Below are positions 11,891 to 24,850 of a stretch of DNA of 64,000 nucleotides, piece by piece. The position numbers were made by a program, and so were the translations under genes. The notes below the pieces were generated by a model. That model was not told the origin of the DNA, searched no databases, and worked only from the letters and a program-made list of their open reading frames with translations. The stretch covers positions 310,001-374,000 of the forward strand of contig VTFK01000269.1 in the NCBI GenBank assembly GCA_009617715.1, written 5' to 3'. Each line of letters opens with the position of its first letter. Within the stretch, counting starts at the first letter, position 1. The stretch is from Plectrocnemia conspersa (lineage: Eukaryota; Arthropoda; Insecta; Trichoptera; Polycentropodidae).

Positions 11891-14800
11891 TGTACGCAAC
11901 AACTCAAAAAAAATTGAGAGTGAGCGGTTGAATTTTCATTAAACGTACAAATCACTCAACATGTATATAATAAATCTTAATGCAAAGTTTTCACTTGTCA
12001 CCCCATAGATGTAAATACATTGCAGTAAGGAATCAAATACTCTTTCTGTCGTTACTTTTTTTAAGTTAACCCAAAGATAAAAATAAATTTCTCGGTGAAT
12101 TCACTTCAATACCGTCGATACTGCATCGAACATATACTATGAAGGTAATTTTTTGCTACTAATTGATTGTCCTTTGCTAATTTTATGCACTTTTAGCAGT
12201 ACTTATTTTTTGTGAGATAATGGCTGATTTATATGTAGCAGATTCTCTGTGATATTTTTTTTCGAAGTGAGCTTAACTGTTGCTTTTGATTTTTTTTCAG
12301 AATAAGTCATCATATCATTATTGACCCATTGTTAGAAAAGTTTCATCTTGCGTTTTTTAATAATATAAAATATTGGTTCGGAAAAAAATATTGTTTAATG
12401 TAAATTTTTCATTATTTTGTGTAAAAGCGAGAGATACAATTTTAACATAAATTTCAACAATTTAAAAAATATCAAGCCTATACATACACGTAATATAGAT
12501 AATAATCGATTAAAATTAAAATTTATTCATAACACATAAACGCTGTAAAGCGATTTAATAAAGTACGATCAATTCATTATATAGAAAGGCGATGATCGAT
12601 GAAACCCCTTCGCGACCGAGATTTTTATTTTTATTTTTTCAACGCTTTACGTGTCAAGCGGTCGATATCTTCTGATCTTTTTTCACTGACAAAACCAACA
12701 GATTGAGAACCGTTTCTCTTTTTTTATCCATTCTCGTTCTCACCGTTGCACGTCGAATTTTGTTGAATTTACATCGGCGGGAGGCTCACGAGAACTTTTT
12801 ACCTCACATTTTTTACCCATCCTATTTCTCATTGATCAAACGAATTGGAGCATGACTTTTAACACGTTCGCCGCCAACGCGACACACCTTGTTTAGTCGC
12901 AAATCTTTACAATTTTTCGGCTTGTTTAATATTTATATAACCCATTATTTTTAAAGCGGAACTTCTCATGATCTCGCATTAACGTCCTTTTGAATATCTC
13001 CATTCTTGTTGTACGCCATTTGTTCTTATTCGTTTGGCTGTCGCCATAAATTTCTGAAATACAAAAAACTTTAGCATTTTCGGCTATAAATCAAACTCGT
13101 CCAATATCCGGAGGACACACAAGGATCTGAGGAATATGATATAGGTTTTTCCCTTCGAGCGGGTGTGAGGGCATTCGCAAAAACCTTATATTTCAAAAGC
13201 GTGGGGTGTCACGTTTTTTGCATGAACTGTCCCGAAACTATCCCCTTTCTATGCATTCGGAATGCTATAAAAATATTTTATTCATAGAAATTATTATATT
13301 GATACTCAGCGCATATGACATATTACACTGGTTTCAAAACATTTTAAGAACAAACCTTTTTTTGTAATTTAACTATTTATTTTATTAATAATATAAAATT
13401 TTAATTAATAATTCCATTACTTGCATTACAATTTAATTCTGCTGTGGAAAAACCTAAATCTTAACTCGAAAACCACTGATGTATTATACAATATAATTAT
13501 AGAAAAAATGTATACTTCTAATAAATGGAAGCACAGTTCAGTGCCACTATTCATCGTTGTTTATTTAAACCTATATAACAGTATCTTCTATAAATTGTCG
13601 TAACTGGAATAAATTACATTTGGTTCGACCTTCCTTCACAATTACACCGTTCATGCGTACAGGTGAAGACTAGTAAGTGTCATAGTGGATGAATACCAAA
13701 ACGGTATTTGAATTAAACCATTGAAGACGGAGTGATCAGCGTGACATTTTTTACACAACCAATTGTTATTCGGGCACGATTCCGTTAAACAAACAGTTTT
13801 TAGTTATATTATAACATATATTATATACATCTCTTAAATGCCTAATAAAATAATAAAAAACAAGGTTTACTTATATGTTTATAAATGCATTTTCTTTTAA
13901 TGCGATTGAACTATTTATCAGCCAAAAAATTATAAAATTGTGGTGTTATCGATTAAACTACTACCCAAACCTAATTTTTCTTAATATTTAGATTTAATAT
14001 CAGCTAATAAAGAAAATCCTGTATCACATAAACAGGGTGTTACGAATGACAACAGCACTTGCTTACCTTTGCTCGACAAAGTCGCTTCACTATTTTCTTC
14101 GATTTATCCGAAATTAAACCTTAGGTTTCGTCACAATTTTTTGTTAAAATTAAATATCGCATTAAAATCATATAAGTTGTTCGTTTTCGAAAGCTATAAA
14201 TTTAAATGCCTCATATTGTTCATTGACAGATGATAGATTATGTGCATAATATAAATTCTAAATTGTTTAAATAATGTAAAAAGTGCATTCAGTAAAAATA
14301 TTTTGCTTCAATTTAATATTATTTTTGGGCAGAATTAATTTTAAAGACTAAACATGTCGAACATATTTTCTATGTAATTTGAGCTTTCCATAGCTTTTTT
14401 TTAATTCTTTCATTTTGTATTTTCTCTTTACTTATCACTCATTTTTTTATATTAAATCTAAATAGGCAAGCTTATAACTATATTTATCCCAAATAATTTT
14501 TCCTTTTCCTCATGATTTTTATCAGAGAAAATCACAATTCCTTTAAAAATACAAAAACACTTTGAATCAATATTATACGAAATACCTAATGCACTTTACA
14601 ATAGTATAAAAGTGGGATATAATAATATTTTATATCTTCACACAACTTTCTAAACAACCTTGCTTATAAAGGACTATTTTTGATAAAAATGTTCGTAAAA
14701 ATGTTGCTAAGTTCCTCGCTCACGTTTTTTTTTACATAAAAGCTGTTCTTAAAAGCGTGTAGTTCACACATTTTTTCTTTAAAGCATGCAGTTCACATAT

Positions 14801-14984
14801 GCTTTATTTTAACTAATGCTCAAATATCTGTCGTTTGGTCTGCTAATGGCTTCGAATCAAATGTAGTTAATACACTTTTGCTCGTTATCATAAAAGATGT
14901 CTTAACACTAAAAAATCATTAAACATGATTTTTTTAAATTAAGTTGTATATTATTTTTGTTACATATCCACTTTCAATAATAAA
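11891..14984. other. AT-rich stretch with two GC-richer patches, no gene
   Basis: Patches at about 12580-12800 and 13020-13260 are more balanced; the second includes CCATAAA at 13044-13050. The 60-codon plus frame at 13421-13603 is Asn/Leu/Tyr-rich without a domain. An ACAGGGTGTTACG string near 14034 faces a similar CGAAACACCCTGTG near 17061, possibly ends of unrelated mariner-type scraps. Confidence 0.45.
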
Positions 14985-15060
14985 CAATTAAAAAAGCATC
15001 TTTAGTTACATATATTGCCTCATCTACCTGCACTGCAAATTTCAAAGTACGCAGTCGACA

Positions 15061-15068
15061 AACTAACT
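15061..15068. repeat. Target-site duplication, left copy
   Basis: AACTAACT directly precedes the element's left end CAGGGTTTCCC. It is identical to 16184-16191; 8 bp is the length made by hAT transposases. Confidence 0.9.
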
Positions 15069-15287
15069 CAGGGTTTCCCAAACTTTTTGAGCGACGGAAC
15101 ACTTGGCAAATCCGAAAATTTTGGCGGAACACTTAGCTTATTTTTTAGGTTGGGTAATTCATATTAGTATAAATAAATAAAAAAAATGTTATTAAAGAAA
15201 TATCATTAATTAATAAACATAAGAATACAAAAAAATAAAACTCCTAATGACTCTGATGATTTTGGGTTGTTAAATTATTTTTTTTTA

Positions 15288-16035
<748 letters not shown>

Positions 16036-16115
16036 GTATGTACAATTTTTATGTATTAGCAAGACTAACAATTTTTTTAATTTACTCTAAATTTTTGTGA
16101 AATATCTATTTTGGC

Positions 16116-16163
16116 TCCGCGGAACACATATTTTGGATCCGCGGAACACTGGTGTTCCGCGGA
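16116..16163. repeat. Subterminal palindrome cluster of the inserted hAT
   Basis: TCCGCGGAACAC occurs directly at 16116-16127 and 16138-16149, and as its reverse complement at 16152-16163. The last two form a 12-bp-arm inverted repeat with a 2-base spacer. Such motifs next to a TIR are typical hAT transposase binding sites. Confidence 0.75.
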
Positions 16164-16183
16164 ACATAGTTTGGGAAACCATG

Positions 16184-16191
16184 AACTAACT
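16184..16191. repeat. Target-site duplication, right copy
   Basis: AACTAACT immediately follows the right TIR end (GGGAAACCATG) and matches the left copy exactly. Confidence 0.9.
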
Positions 16192-16688
16192 GATTGCAGA
16201 TATATCATAAATTTTTCTTTCAACTGTAATATCAGCAGTATCTGTCGCAAATGTTTTGAGATATCTCACGATAACATAATTTAAACCAAATCAATAGCTG
16301 CTGTCAGTATTTTTTACATTTTGCGACTCTATAGAAAAACTGGGTACAATACTTTTTTGGTTTGTAAAATTTTCTTTAAAATTATATGGAGTTTTTAATG
16401 AATTTAAATTGCATATTTGCAATGTGCCATTTTAATTTACATGATTTTAAACTAACTTCAGCTAAAACTTTCGTACCAAACAAACACATTCGTTTTTCCA
16501 AGCCATTTATCATATTACTCGGGATTCTTAATGATAAATTGGAGGTATCGCATTTTCTTACTTTGAGGCTTCTATTTTCATGCTTTATTTCCAATATCTT
16601 GTATCAACATCTGTGTTTTTATTTGTACTAAATTTTATCGCTTTACTAGTCTACAAATCATCCATTCCTAGAAGATTAGAAATAATTT

Positions 16689-16726
16689 TAGTATTAATTT
16701 CTTTATTAATAGAGAAATTAATACTA
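16689..16726. repeat. Perfect AT-rich stem-loop, 14-bp arms
   Basis: TAGTATTAATTTCT (16689-16702) is exactly complementary to 16713-16726 across a 10-base loop. It lies just outside the old hAT N-terminal region and may be part of that element's 5' untranslated DNA. It is not a terminator in a eukaryotic setting. Confidence 0.6.
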
Positions 16727-17389
16727 CCACTTTGACTTAAGATAATATGTGTATGCCGTATCTGGTGGCTTACTTAATAAATAAAAACCTATATATTGTA
16801 CTTACATTTTTTAATAAAAAAATTGGTCGTTTTTGCCATTGGTTGCTATTGTATCAAGCTACGGATGTTATGTTATATAATATATGTATGTTATAGTGTA
16901 GTATGTATGTATGCTTATAATAATAAAGCTTGATCACCGCTCGTAAATTAAGGATGGTATCAAACAATGGAAGCTCTTATATACACAGTCAGAAATACAG
17001 AAATGCGGGACGGTACCATACGCAGCCCAGTGTAGCGCAGCGGGGGTACACGGTCACTAATTCCGAAACACCCTGTGAGGTCTCACCACTCATAGAGCAA
17101 TCTTAGCTGTTCGGCATTGTATAGTAATTTTAGACGTCTATAAATTTCGATTTTGAACTATGTTATAAATAAAACAAGTCGTTGATTTCACTGAGCAAGT
17201 TCATTAAAATCAGACATGTATAGTACATTGACGGTTAGGTTAGCTTATTATATATATTATCGTAGTACCGCAAAGGTTTGTTTGCTATTTATTTAATAAA
17301 ATATATTAAATCAGGTACAAAAATAAATTAAATATTTTTTCATGCTTAGCCATCACTTTTTATTTTCACTCATTTTAAAATAAAAAAGC
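16727..17389. other. AT-rich DNA with a short GC patch, no gene
   Basis: About 16990-17100 is GC-richer (CGGGACGGTACC, GCGCAGCGGGGGTACACGG) and may be an unrecognised repeat end. The rest is closed in all frames. Confidence 0.4.
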
Positions 17390-17461
17390 ACAGGTTTATT
17401 GCTACTAGATATTGAAAAAGCCTTCGATACTGTACAAAAGTTCAAAATATATTTTACTTAA
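17390..17461 (+). pseudogene. LINE reverse-transcriptase scrap (motif A)
   Basis: A single open stretch reads TGLLLLDIEKAFDTVQ and then ends at a TAA. LLDIEKAFDTV is the RT motif A of Jockey-type LINEs, including the first catalytic Asp. Nothing recognisable flanks it, so only about 70 bases of the element survive. Plus-strand orientation, the same as the 49.8-kb copy. Confidence 0.65.
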
Positions 17462-17689
17462 GGTATTATAAACCAATTGATTAACTTATCAATGCACACA
17501 TCATATTTAGATATTTAGCTTTGGTGCTTATATATTTTTCTTATTCAAAAACTTTTATTTTATTGTCATCAATAAATTAATCAGTTATTAAATTGAGTCT
17601 GACGTTGTTTTTTTGAAGCGCTTCGTTGATATAATTCAGAGGATTAATAAATACGTTTCGAACGAAATTGATTCCAGGTGTTATCAAGT

Positions 17690-17930
17690 GAGTTATTGTG
17701 ACGCGCCAGGAATAAATCCAATCAGCGGGCGACGATGCGGCGTGTTACTACCATATTGCGGACTTACTCCAAAATAAAAGGTCCGTTTTAAACGGCCTGC
17801 TTGGACAACGGTCGCGCAGCCAAATCAAAACAAATGGGACCGGAATAGCCACCGCGCGGTGCGTGACTGCTGTGACCGTGCGATAGGCAAATTGTGGGAT
17901 AGGTGTGAAATATAAGCAAAACAAAAATAT
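17690..17930. other. GC-richer non-coding block
   Basis: Contains ATCAGCGGGCGACGATGCGG and ACCGCGCGGTGCG in AT-rich surroundings. Frames are closed. Unidentified; regulatory DNA is one reading. Confidence 0.35.
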
Positions 17931-18073
17931 GTAAGCAGATTATAAATTGGGGGAGTCACTGGAAAAATATTAAGGGATTAACTGAAATTTTGCATAATAG
18001 TTACACCAAAAACTAGAGTAGGTAAAATGTGAAATAAGCAATGTCTATTATATCTTTAACTTTAAATTTTATC

Positions 18074-18155
18074 ATTTAAAATATATCTGCACGATGATTA
18101 TAAGTGGTCTACACAATCATTAATTGTTGATACTCCTTATAATCATCGCGTTAAA
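18074..18155. repeat. Imperfect hairpin with a 13-bp perfect core
   Basis: CGATGATTATAAG (18092-18104) pairs exactly with 18136-18148. CATTTAA (about 18074) pairs with TTAAATG beyond it. The loop contains a small inner stem ACAAT/ATTGT. The 12-base bulge on one side makes a classical pre-miRNA unlikely, so a decayed MITE or chance structure is as plausible. Confidence 0.45.
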
Positions 18156-18359
18156 TGAGTCATAAAACGATAAAATAAATATAGCATTAAGATATAATTT
18201 TTGATACAATTTCGCATAATATTTTACAATTATCTTAGGTGTGTATTTAATACTTTTTACAAAAATGATGAATGAATTTTTATTTCCTAAATTTAATTAG
18301 TTTAATTATGTTCAATTTTTAATATAGTACATATAGCACAAGATTACTTTTTCAGCAGA

Positions 18360-18810
18360 CCGTTTGCTAAAGTTCGCTTAAAAAAATAATTACTCTTCGA
18401 CAACATCAAACGAGCAGCTGCAGCAGAAAACCATTGTTGTAAAATGCCAATGTTTATATTTCAAACGGCGCTGAAGAACTTTGCGCTACACAAGCATTGA
18501 ACTTTAAAGTTTGACTCCCCATTGTTCGACTAACGGCGGACCGTTCCGAACACACGCCTCGGGTTATTCGCGAATAAAATAATTAAAAATTTAGTTTTTA
18601 ATAAAAAAAAAGAACTGAAAGAGTCCCACATGGTAGTGATAATTGTGGTCACCCTGGTGATCCCGACACGGGAGCCGAAGCTATCGGCCGACGGAATCTC
18701 GCCTCATAATTCTCCGGGCCGGCGGCGGCCAGCCCTTAATTATTGTTCCCGTATATTTTATTCAAAAACCGGTTTGTTGGTACCCCAGCTACACGTCACA
18801 TCCACAAGTG
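18360..18810. other. Paired GC-richer non-coding blocks
   Basis: 18360-18550 includes GAGCAGCTGCAGCAG, with a CAGCTG E-box. 18625-18810 includes the dense CG patch CCGGGCCGGCGGCGGCC. The 80-codon plus frame at 18630-18872 rides on this composition and has no recognisable domain. Confidence 0.35.
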
Positions 18811-19239
18811 TGTGGCGTCATAGGGTTAAACTCAAAATTATAAAAAATGACAAGAAAATAGAGTATATTTAAGATTGTTGGATGCAATAAAACTCGTATA
18901 TCAAGAAATAAATTAAGACGCATGATAATTGTACCTATAAAAAGATCTGGAAAAACCTCTTAGTATCTAATATATGTTACAGTGAATATGTATTTTTGGG
19001 TTAAGCTATATTTTCACTATTAGAAAAAAAATTTCACTAATTAGCTCAGTTAGAATGTATCAAGCAATTCTTACTTTGGTTTAAATAACACTTAACAGTT
19101 TTGGTTACACATATTTTAGGTCGAGCGATGTTTGATTGGCGTAACAAGCTTCATTAATCTTCCATTACTTCTGAACCATCCTGTACATACATTTCAACCG
19201 TTCATATGAATGCATACATACATGAATACGTAATCTCGC
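18811..19239. other. AT-rich DNA, nothing recognised
   Basis: Closed frames. GAACCATCCTGTA near 19176 recurs at about 22815, possibly a shared transposon end. Confidence 0.4.
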
Positions 19240-19490
19240 ATAAGCGCCGTGGTTGTTTATAAATTTAACCGGTGAAATGCAATAATAACTCGCGGAGCTC
19301 GTCTCGAACTAACGAGTAAAACTGCTACGGTCTCCCGTTGCGGGAAATGCGCTTTTCATAATTTATCGTCCGATTCCGTTGATGAAAATGCAATTCCGCA
19401 TTTACATTTTCTCCGCCGGAAAATCGCGCGAAGTGTTGCGCAATCTGCCGGCGGCGGAAACCAAATTGCAAACTATCGCGGTCTGGCTAT
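19240..19490. other. GC-richer non-coding block
   Basis: Rich in CG words (CGCGGAGCTCGTCTCG, CCGCCGGAAAATCGCGCG, GCCGGCGGCGG) with stops in every frame. No gene model fits. Composition and sharp edges match the other candidate regulatory islands in this window. Confidence 0.35.
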
Positions 19491-20299
19491 CAAATCTAGA
19501 TTGTTGTTTTCTGCTCACTTTAACACAAACACCAAGTTATTTTATTAGATAAAATAACAAAACTGTTTAGAAAATCGCTTATCAGGAAATATCATTGTTT
19601 GTTTTACTGCGATAAATAAACTAACAAAGATTCGTTTAAATTATTGAACTTGGGTGGATCATTTAAAACAAATTAAATCATCCAACTAGATGATATGCAA
19701 TAGTACTAAAAGAACTTTTTGAAAATGGTATAAGACTAATTACATTTTTTTTAAATTAAATGAAAGATAGCGTTATCATACTTATTTAAAAATTGGGCAA
19801 GTATTTATATGACACTGGATTCTACAAGAATTATAAGTAAATCATTATCAAATAGGTTCCTAGTCTTTGATTAAATGTAGTATATAGATTTTTTATTTAT
19901 TTTAATTTAGACTTTCTTCTACAAGAGTAACTACTTAATATTAAAATCAAAAATTATATTGAGCAATATACTTTTTATACAATAAAGTCAAAAGTGCCTT
20001 AAGACAGTATGCTCAGAATAATTTTATAGTGATTATATAAGGATCAGATTAACCTACTGTTATGATCTTAGCTTTTGTTACTGGTATTATAGATTATTGC
20101 GAGAATCCAGAAACAGTATCTAGTTTTAAAAATAGCTAAAAATCTGCTGATTAAAGACAATGTGACATTTCCTGTAAAAAAATCTGTACGATTAACCAGT
20201 GATATATTTAAAGACTTATGTCTGATTCTCGGTTCAATTTACATATAAACAGTAGTGTTTTTAATCGTATCTAGAAAATATAGAATTTATATTATCTAC
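19491..20299. other. AT-rich DNA before the RT relic
   Basis: No recognisable protein. It may include unrecognisable upstream parts of the LINE relic that starts near 20300, since that element lacks its RT core. Confidence 0.4.
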
Positions 20300-20725
20300 C
20301 GATGTAGAAATAATAATAATTTTACATACTTGGGAATAATGATGATAAATCTGAATTTAAAAAAGTGGCATTTGCTAATAGGTGATATTTGGGTATACTG
20401 AAATACCTCAAATTGAGAATGTCAACCAGTTAACAAAAATATTGTTGTATAAACATTTTTGCGTCCTGTGTCGACCTACGGTTTGGAATGCTAAACTATA
20501 ACATAAAGGGATAAGAAAATACTACTGGGATTCGAAAGACAGATTTTGCAGCGCATATTTGGCGCGGCGAAAGAATGCGTTGCTTTGAGAATTCGACACA
20601 ACCACGAAACATACTACCTATTTGGGAACCCAAATATCATTCAGCAAATAAAAATCTTTCGATTATAGTTAGATGTTCTCATGCAATGAATGACAGACCA
20701 CACAAATATATAAATATGTGAAATT
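20300..20725 (+). pseudogene. LINE ORF2 C-terminal relic (second RT clade)
   Basis: Decayed coding sequence on the plus strand, recognisable in pieces: NNNFTYLGI (the F-YLG strand after the RT palm), then FLRPVSTYGLEC (thumb-region RPV-TYG-E-W), GFERQILQRIFGA and RIRHNHETYYLFGNP. The last two match the FERKILR-IFG and RIRYNHELY-LY blocks of the widespread insect 'endonuclease-reverse transcriptase' proteins. Several stops and shifts separate the pieces. The catalytic palm is not preserved. This is a different LINE lineage from the Jockey/CR1-type copies elsewhere in the window. Confidence 0.75.
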
Positions 20726-21323
20726 TAACATTTTCCATGCGGAATTCTACTTCGGTCTTTCTTATAATAATATTTTTAACGCTTATTACAAATAAAATAT
20801 ACATTTTTAATGTTTGAAAAAGATTAGATTATTATGGTTAAGATCTATTTGATCAAAATATATCTGTAAACAAAATGTTATGATCGTATTTTAAATATAA
20901 TGACACAAATAAAAGTATCAGTGCTCGAACTAACCGGTGTATGCAATAGCGCCATAGACACGTGAATATAGACTCATACACGCACACGTACCCATACGCA
21001 TGACAAAAATTTGTAGAGTTTTTTAAAACAATGTTTTATCAAAGCTGCCTTTATTTTTGTTACATGGAATAACAAAATAAGTTTTAATATTTAACGGATT
21101 TTTACACAAAAACTAGTACTTTAGTTTTAATCAGATCTCCAGCATTTTTTAAAAAGTAGATCTTGTAAATATCTTAGCTAAGTTTGTTAGTATATACGCC
21201 ATATTTTTAAATTTCGGCTTAAAAAAAAGTATAAAAAAATAACTACAGAAAAACTAAATTAAAATTTACACATTTTTATATACAAAATATTAGAAAAAAA
21301 TTCGACCCCAAATAATAAAAAAA
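20726..21323. other. AT-rich DNA, no gene
   Basis: A short GC-richer patch at about 20930-21005 (AACTAACCGGTG, ACACGCACACGTACCC) is closed in all frames. Confidence 0.4.
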
Positions 21324-21365
21324 TTGTCTCAAAATGCTGGCTGTTAAGCCAGCATTTTGAGACAA
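21324..21365. repeat. Perfect 19-bp stem with 4-base loop
   Basis: TTGTCTCAAAATGCTGGCT (21324-21342) is followed by loop GTTA and its exact reverse complement (21347-21365). The loop is too tight for a typical pre-miRNA. It may be a foldback or MITE remnant, or a cruciform-forming site. Confidence 0.8.
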
Positions 21366-23269
21366 AATGGCGAATCAGGATGGTTTACAAACTTAGCCAT
21401 GATATTCACAAGGTATTTTGTAAAAAACAGTTTCTTGATTAATTTAAAACTTTGGAAGTTATTTTGTCATCAAAAACCGGTAAATATCATGTGATATAAA
21501 TAAAAATAATTCAGACAAAAAACATTTCTTAAAAAAAAATTTTATAAATATTTTTGACTTTTTTAATTTTTTCTTTAAGATTTTCTGATCAGAATTAGGA
21601 ATTATTTTTTATGTTTACCATTTTGAACTAATATACTTGAAAATTAGTAAAAAAAAATTTTTTTTAAAGAATAATATAAAGGGCTCTTTTTACGCGAAAT
21701 TAAGTAAATGAAATAAATGCTTTACTTCACATTTATATTTTTTATTTTTTTAACCCAAATTTTAATATGAGTAATCTCCTTTGACTTTCGTTAAAAATCA
21801 TGTATTTTTATTTAATATTAAAATGAGTTTCGCACTGGTAACCCGACTCAGCAGATAATCATGAGTGTGGAAGGGGTAAAAAGTAAAGAAAAAAATATAA
21901 AATACTGTGGGGGTATTTGCCCACATGCTATGCGGCAACACTGGCGTGGCGGCGGCAAGAGCAACAACATCCTTTGATTGACTACCACGTGAGTACAGCG
22001 ACCGACAGTGCCTCTTCTGGCAATCTCGTTCATAACATTCAATAACTTGGTAACTATAACATATAAATTCAACGAATAATACTTGTAACTATAACCTATA
22101 AATTAAAATGATAATACGACTGTCTTAATAATATATTTTAATTTACCTATTGTGGCAGAAAAAGCGTATTTCATAAACGTTCTTGTTTGATTGATGATAT
22201 AATATATGTATTTGTAAAAATCAACAGTTTTTTGGTGGCAAAATTAGGTATTATTAATTATATAAAAATAGATCGATGATACTGTCTTTTGGTATTCTCA
22301 TATTTAATATTTTCATCCATGTTTCACGTGTATTCTATTGAGTTAAAGTGGTGCTTCATCTTTAAATAGTTCACGAATGAAACTTTTATAGATATTGTCA
22401 TCAACAAAAGTTGAATTTTTATATTAAAACATAATTTGAATACTTTGATGAACTCAGTTTGAAATTTTTGGTTTTATTATTATTTCAGAAGTATTTTATA
22501 TCATACATAAGTATCCAATCGCGGTGAGAAAATTAACTTGAGTCTTCAACTCCTCATTTTAGTAAGCCATTTACCATTTAGCAATCTTGCTTTAAAAATA
22601 GTGCAGTTTGTAAAGTTAAGTTTTAGGAATGACCTCGTAAATCCTTAAAGTATACTTAAAAGCGTGTTAAAATGCATTTATTTTATGGCACCTAGCTTAT
22701 CCAAAATAATTGAGAAGTTTATTGCACACTTGAAATATGTTCCACTTATTTTCTTCCAAACGTATAGTTAAGTATGTTATTAATGCACACATAAAACGGT
22801 TAACTTAATTACGAACCATCCTGTATAACTCTCAAATAATATACATGCATACATACTTTCGAACAGCTGCCCAATCACATTATATATTTACACAAATATT
22901 TGATATCGATCTTAAAATGATTGATTATGGACCATCAGAAATTTATGTGTGGTAAGAAAAAACGGTTGTCCATTTGAATGTTAAAATTAATGGTTTTATA
23001 ACCATGCTTAAACAATCAAATGAATATGCAAAGTCATCTTGGGATTGTATAATTTTTTTATGTATATAAATATGTGTATTTTTACTTTTTTATAAATAAA
23101 ATATGCATAGAGCTCGATGCGATGCTTAAAAACATCATCTCACTTGACCACTCTTATTATTTTTTAACTGCATCTATAGATGTGTAAGTATTTAACCAAT
23201 AGCGATGTTTAAACCACGATACGTCGTGTAGGGTAGACAAATGAAAAAATATTCTAACATATGTAAAGC
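21366..23269. other. AT-rich DNA, no supported gene
   Basis: A small GC-richer patch at about 21890-22030 overlaps a 74-codon minus frame (21848-22072) that shows no domain. ACGAACCATCCTGTATA near 22813 matches the string near 19176. Confidence 0.45.
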
Positions 23270-24603
23270 AGACGTCTGCGAATCCCCTAGCGCAGTGGCA
23301 AACTGAATTAAGCCACAGATCAAAATGCGCATTCTTCGATAAGCCAAACACCTCATCAATTCAGCACGTGAGGTAGGCGACGAAGGGTTGCCACACACAT
23401 ACACAAAGGAGTGGGTGGCTGTATTAAAACGCAATTTATTAAGTTTCGAATTTTCGACCCCAAAGAAACACTCTGGGTGAGATATAAATCAAACGCGGTG
23501 AACGCTATTAAATTTCGCAAGGCGAGACAGGGTGCGAAACGAGTTGATTGTAATTACAGTACCGAGGTTTTTGCATTTTTGCTAGTTTATGTAAATAATG
23601 ATAGAATTTTTTGTGAATCAATACATATTTAGATCGTTAAAACTCTATTTCGCCTTACACTCTCGAAATCTATAAATAAGTAATGAAATAATAATTCATA
23701 GAGCGATTAACACCCAGGTTTAAACTATCGTTTTTGCACCTCTTTTTTTTTTGTATTACTGTTTAATTTTTCTACGTATATTTGATCTCTTCGCTAACGT
23801 TTAACTTAGGTAGAATACTTAGTGAGCTGGCAAACTTTAGGAAATATATAACTTATAACAAATACCAGTAAACCAAAAGCAGCATCATACTGCATGCCTT
23901 TTTTATATAATAAAAAATTAAAAATCTACTGAATATTTTTTTGCTTACATAATAATTACCAAGCAGATTCAGAAACATCTAAAGCTTTACATAATATTCC
24001 ATCTATGTAGCATCGCAGACACCATTAATCACAAACTGCCAGCAAAGCACAGTATTTTTTTGCTCGACTCTGTCACATTTACCCGGCCGACAACATGCAC
24101 GTCCCACTTTTTGCAAACAAGTATTCGCAAAATTGCATAATTGTACGTATCCTCACATATGCATGCACATAGCTTGTTTGCTAATTCATTTTCCACAACA
24201 TTTCGCGGTGGGTGGATGAAGAGTCTTAGCGGAAGGAAACTCGGTCGTTGTATGTTGTCTATTGTTTATTACACAACAGTAGGCATACTACCCTATCAAA
24301 TACATGTTCCACTTGGTTATTTGTATAAAAATATAAGTTTCATAATCTACAATTACTAATGAGTATCCTTCAACTCCCTTGACACAATATAAAGAAACAC
24401 CTGTAGCATTTTTCACTTGGTTTTATCTTCCTCTCTTGCACCTTCAATGTTTTTACTTTCTCTTAAAAAAACTCAAGTGCGAATTAGAAATAGGCGTTTT
24501 AAAAATTCTGTGATTTTTATAAAGACATTTATTATTTGTTTTACTAATGGAACAACAAATTTAAAATGTCTGGTTTTAGTCTATCACTAATCTGAGCCAT
24601 GCT
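23270..24603. other. Mixed DNA with two GC-richer patches
   Basis: 23270-23560 and 24000-24250 are more balanced than their surroundings. Overlapping frames on both strands (23157-23351 and 23192-23434 minus; 23411-23632 and 24141-24359 plus) translate to nothing recognisable and overlap one another, which argues against all of them. Confidence 0.4.
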
Positions 24604-24850
24604 ACATGTCGTTCTGAAAAGTATTTTGATCGTCCTAAAATCCAGCAGGGATCCAATTTGCGTATTCTATTCTTTCCTCTCTTTATCAATGACATATTTT
24701 TACATGCAGCCATTGAGAATATTAATTATATGCTCATGTCCTGCAAATACTTCTGCAGACGCAAGGCCTACAACGAGGTTTTCGTTCGCCTCGTTACATG
24801 GTCAGTATTGTGTTTTAAATGTGATATTATTTTTTTTTACTAAATAAGTA
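24604..24850 (+). pseudogene. LINE RT fragment, same family as the 34.6-kb element
   Basis: Continuous reading with SEKYFDRPKIQQGSNL, FFPLFINDI, AIENINYMLM and later FVRLVTWSVLCFKC. These line up in order with [34 protein letters not shown] and the Lys-Cys segment of the intact RT at 34589-35764. The YADD box has decayed (MLMSCKYF in its place), so the polymerase active site is lost. About 80 codons remain. Confidence 0.75.

Noticed and set aside
19170..22830. GAACCATCCTGTA at about 19176 and 22815
   Set aside because: Same orientation, 13 bases only, no TA duplication or partner end. Could be old mariner-type ends but not supportable.
24599..24847. 82-codon frame overlapping the RT fragment
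   Set aside because: It is the wrong frame of the LINE relic at 24604-24850.
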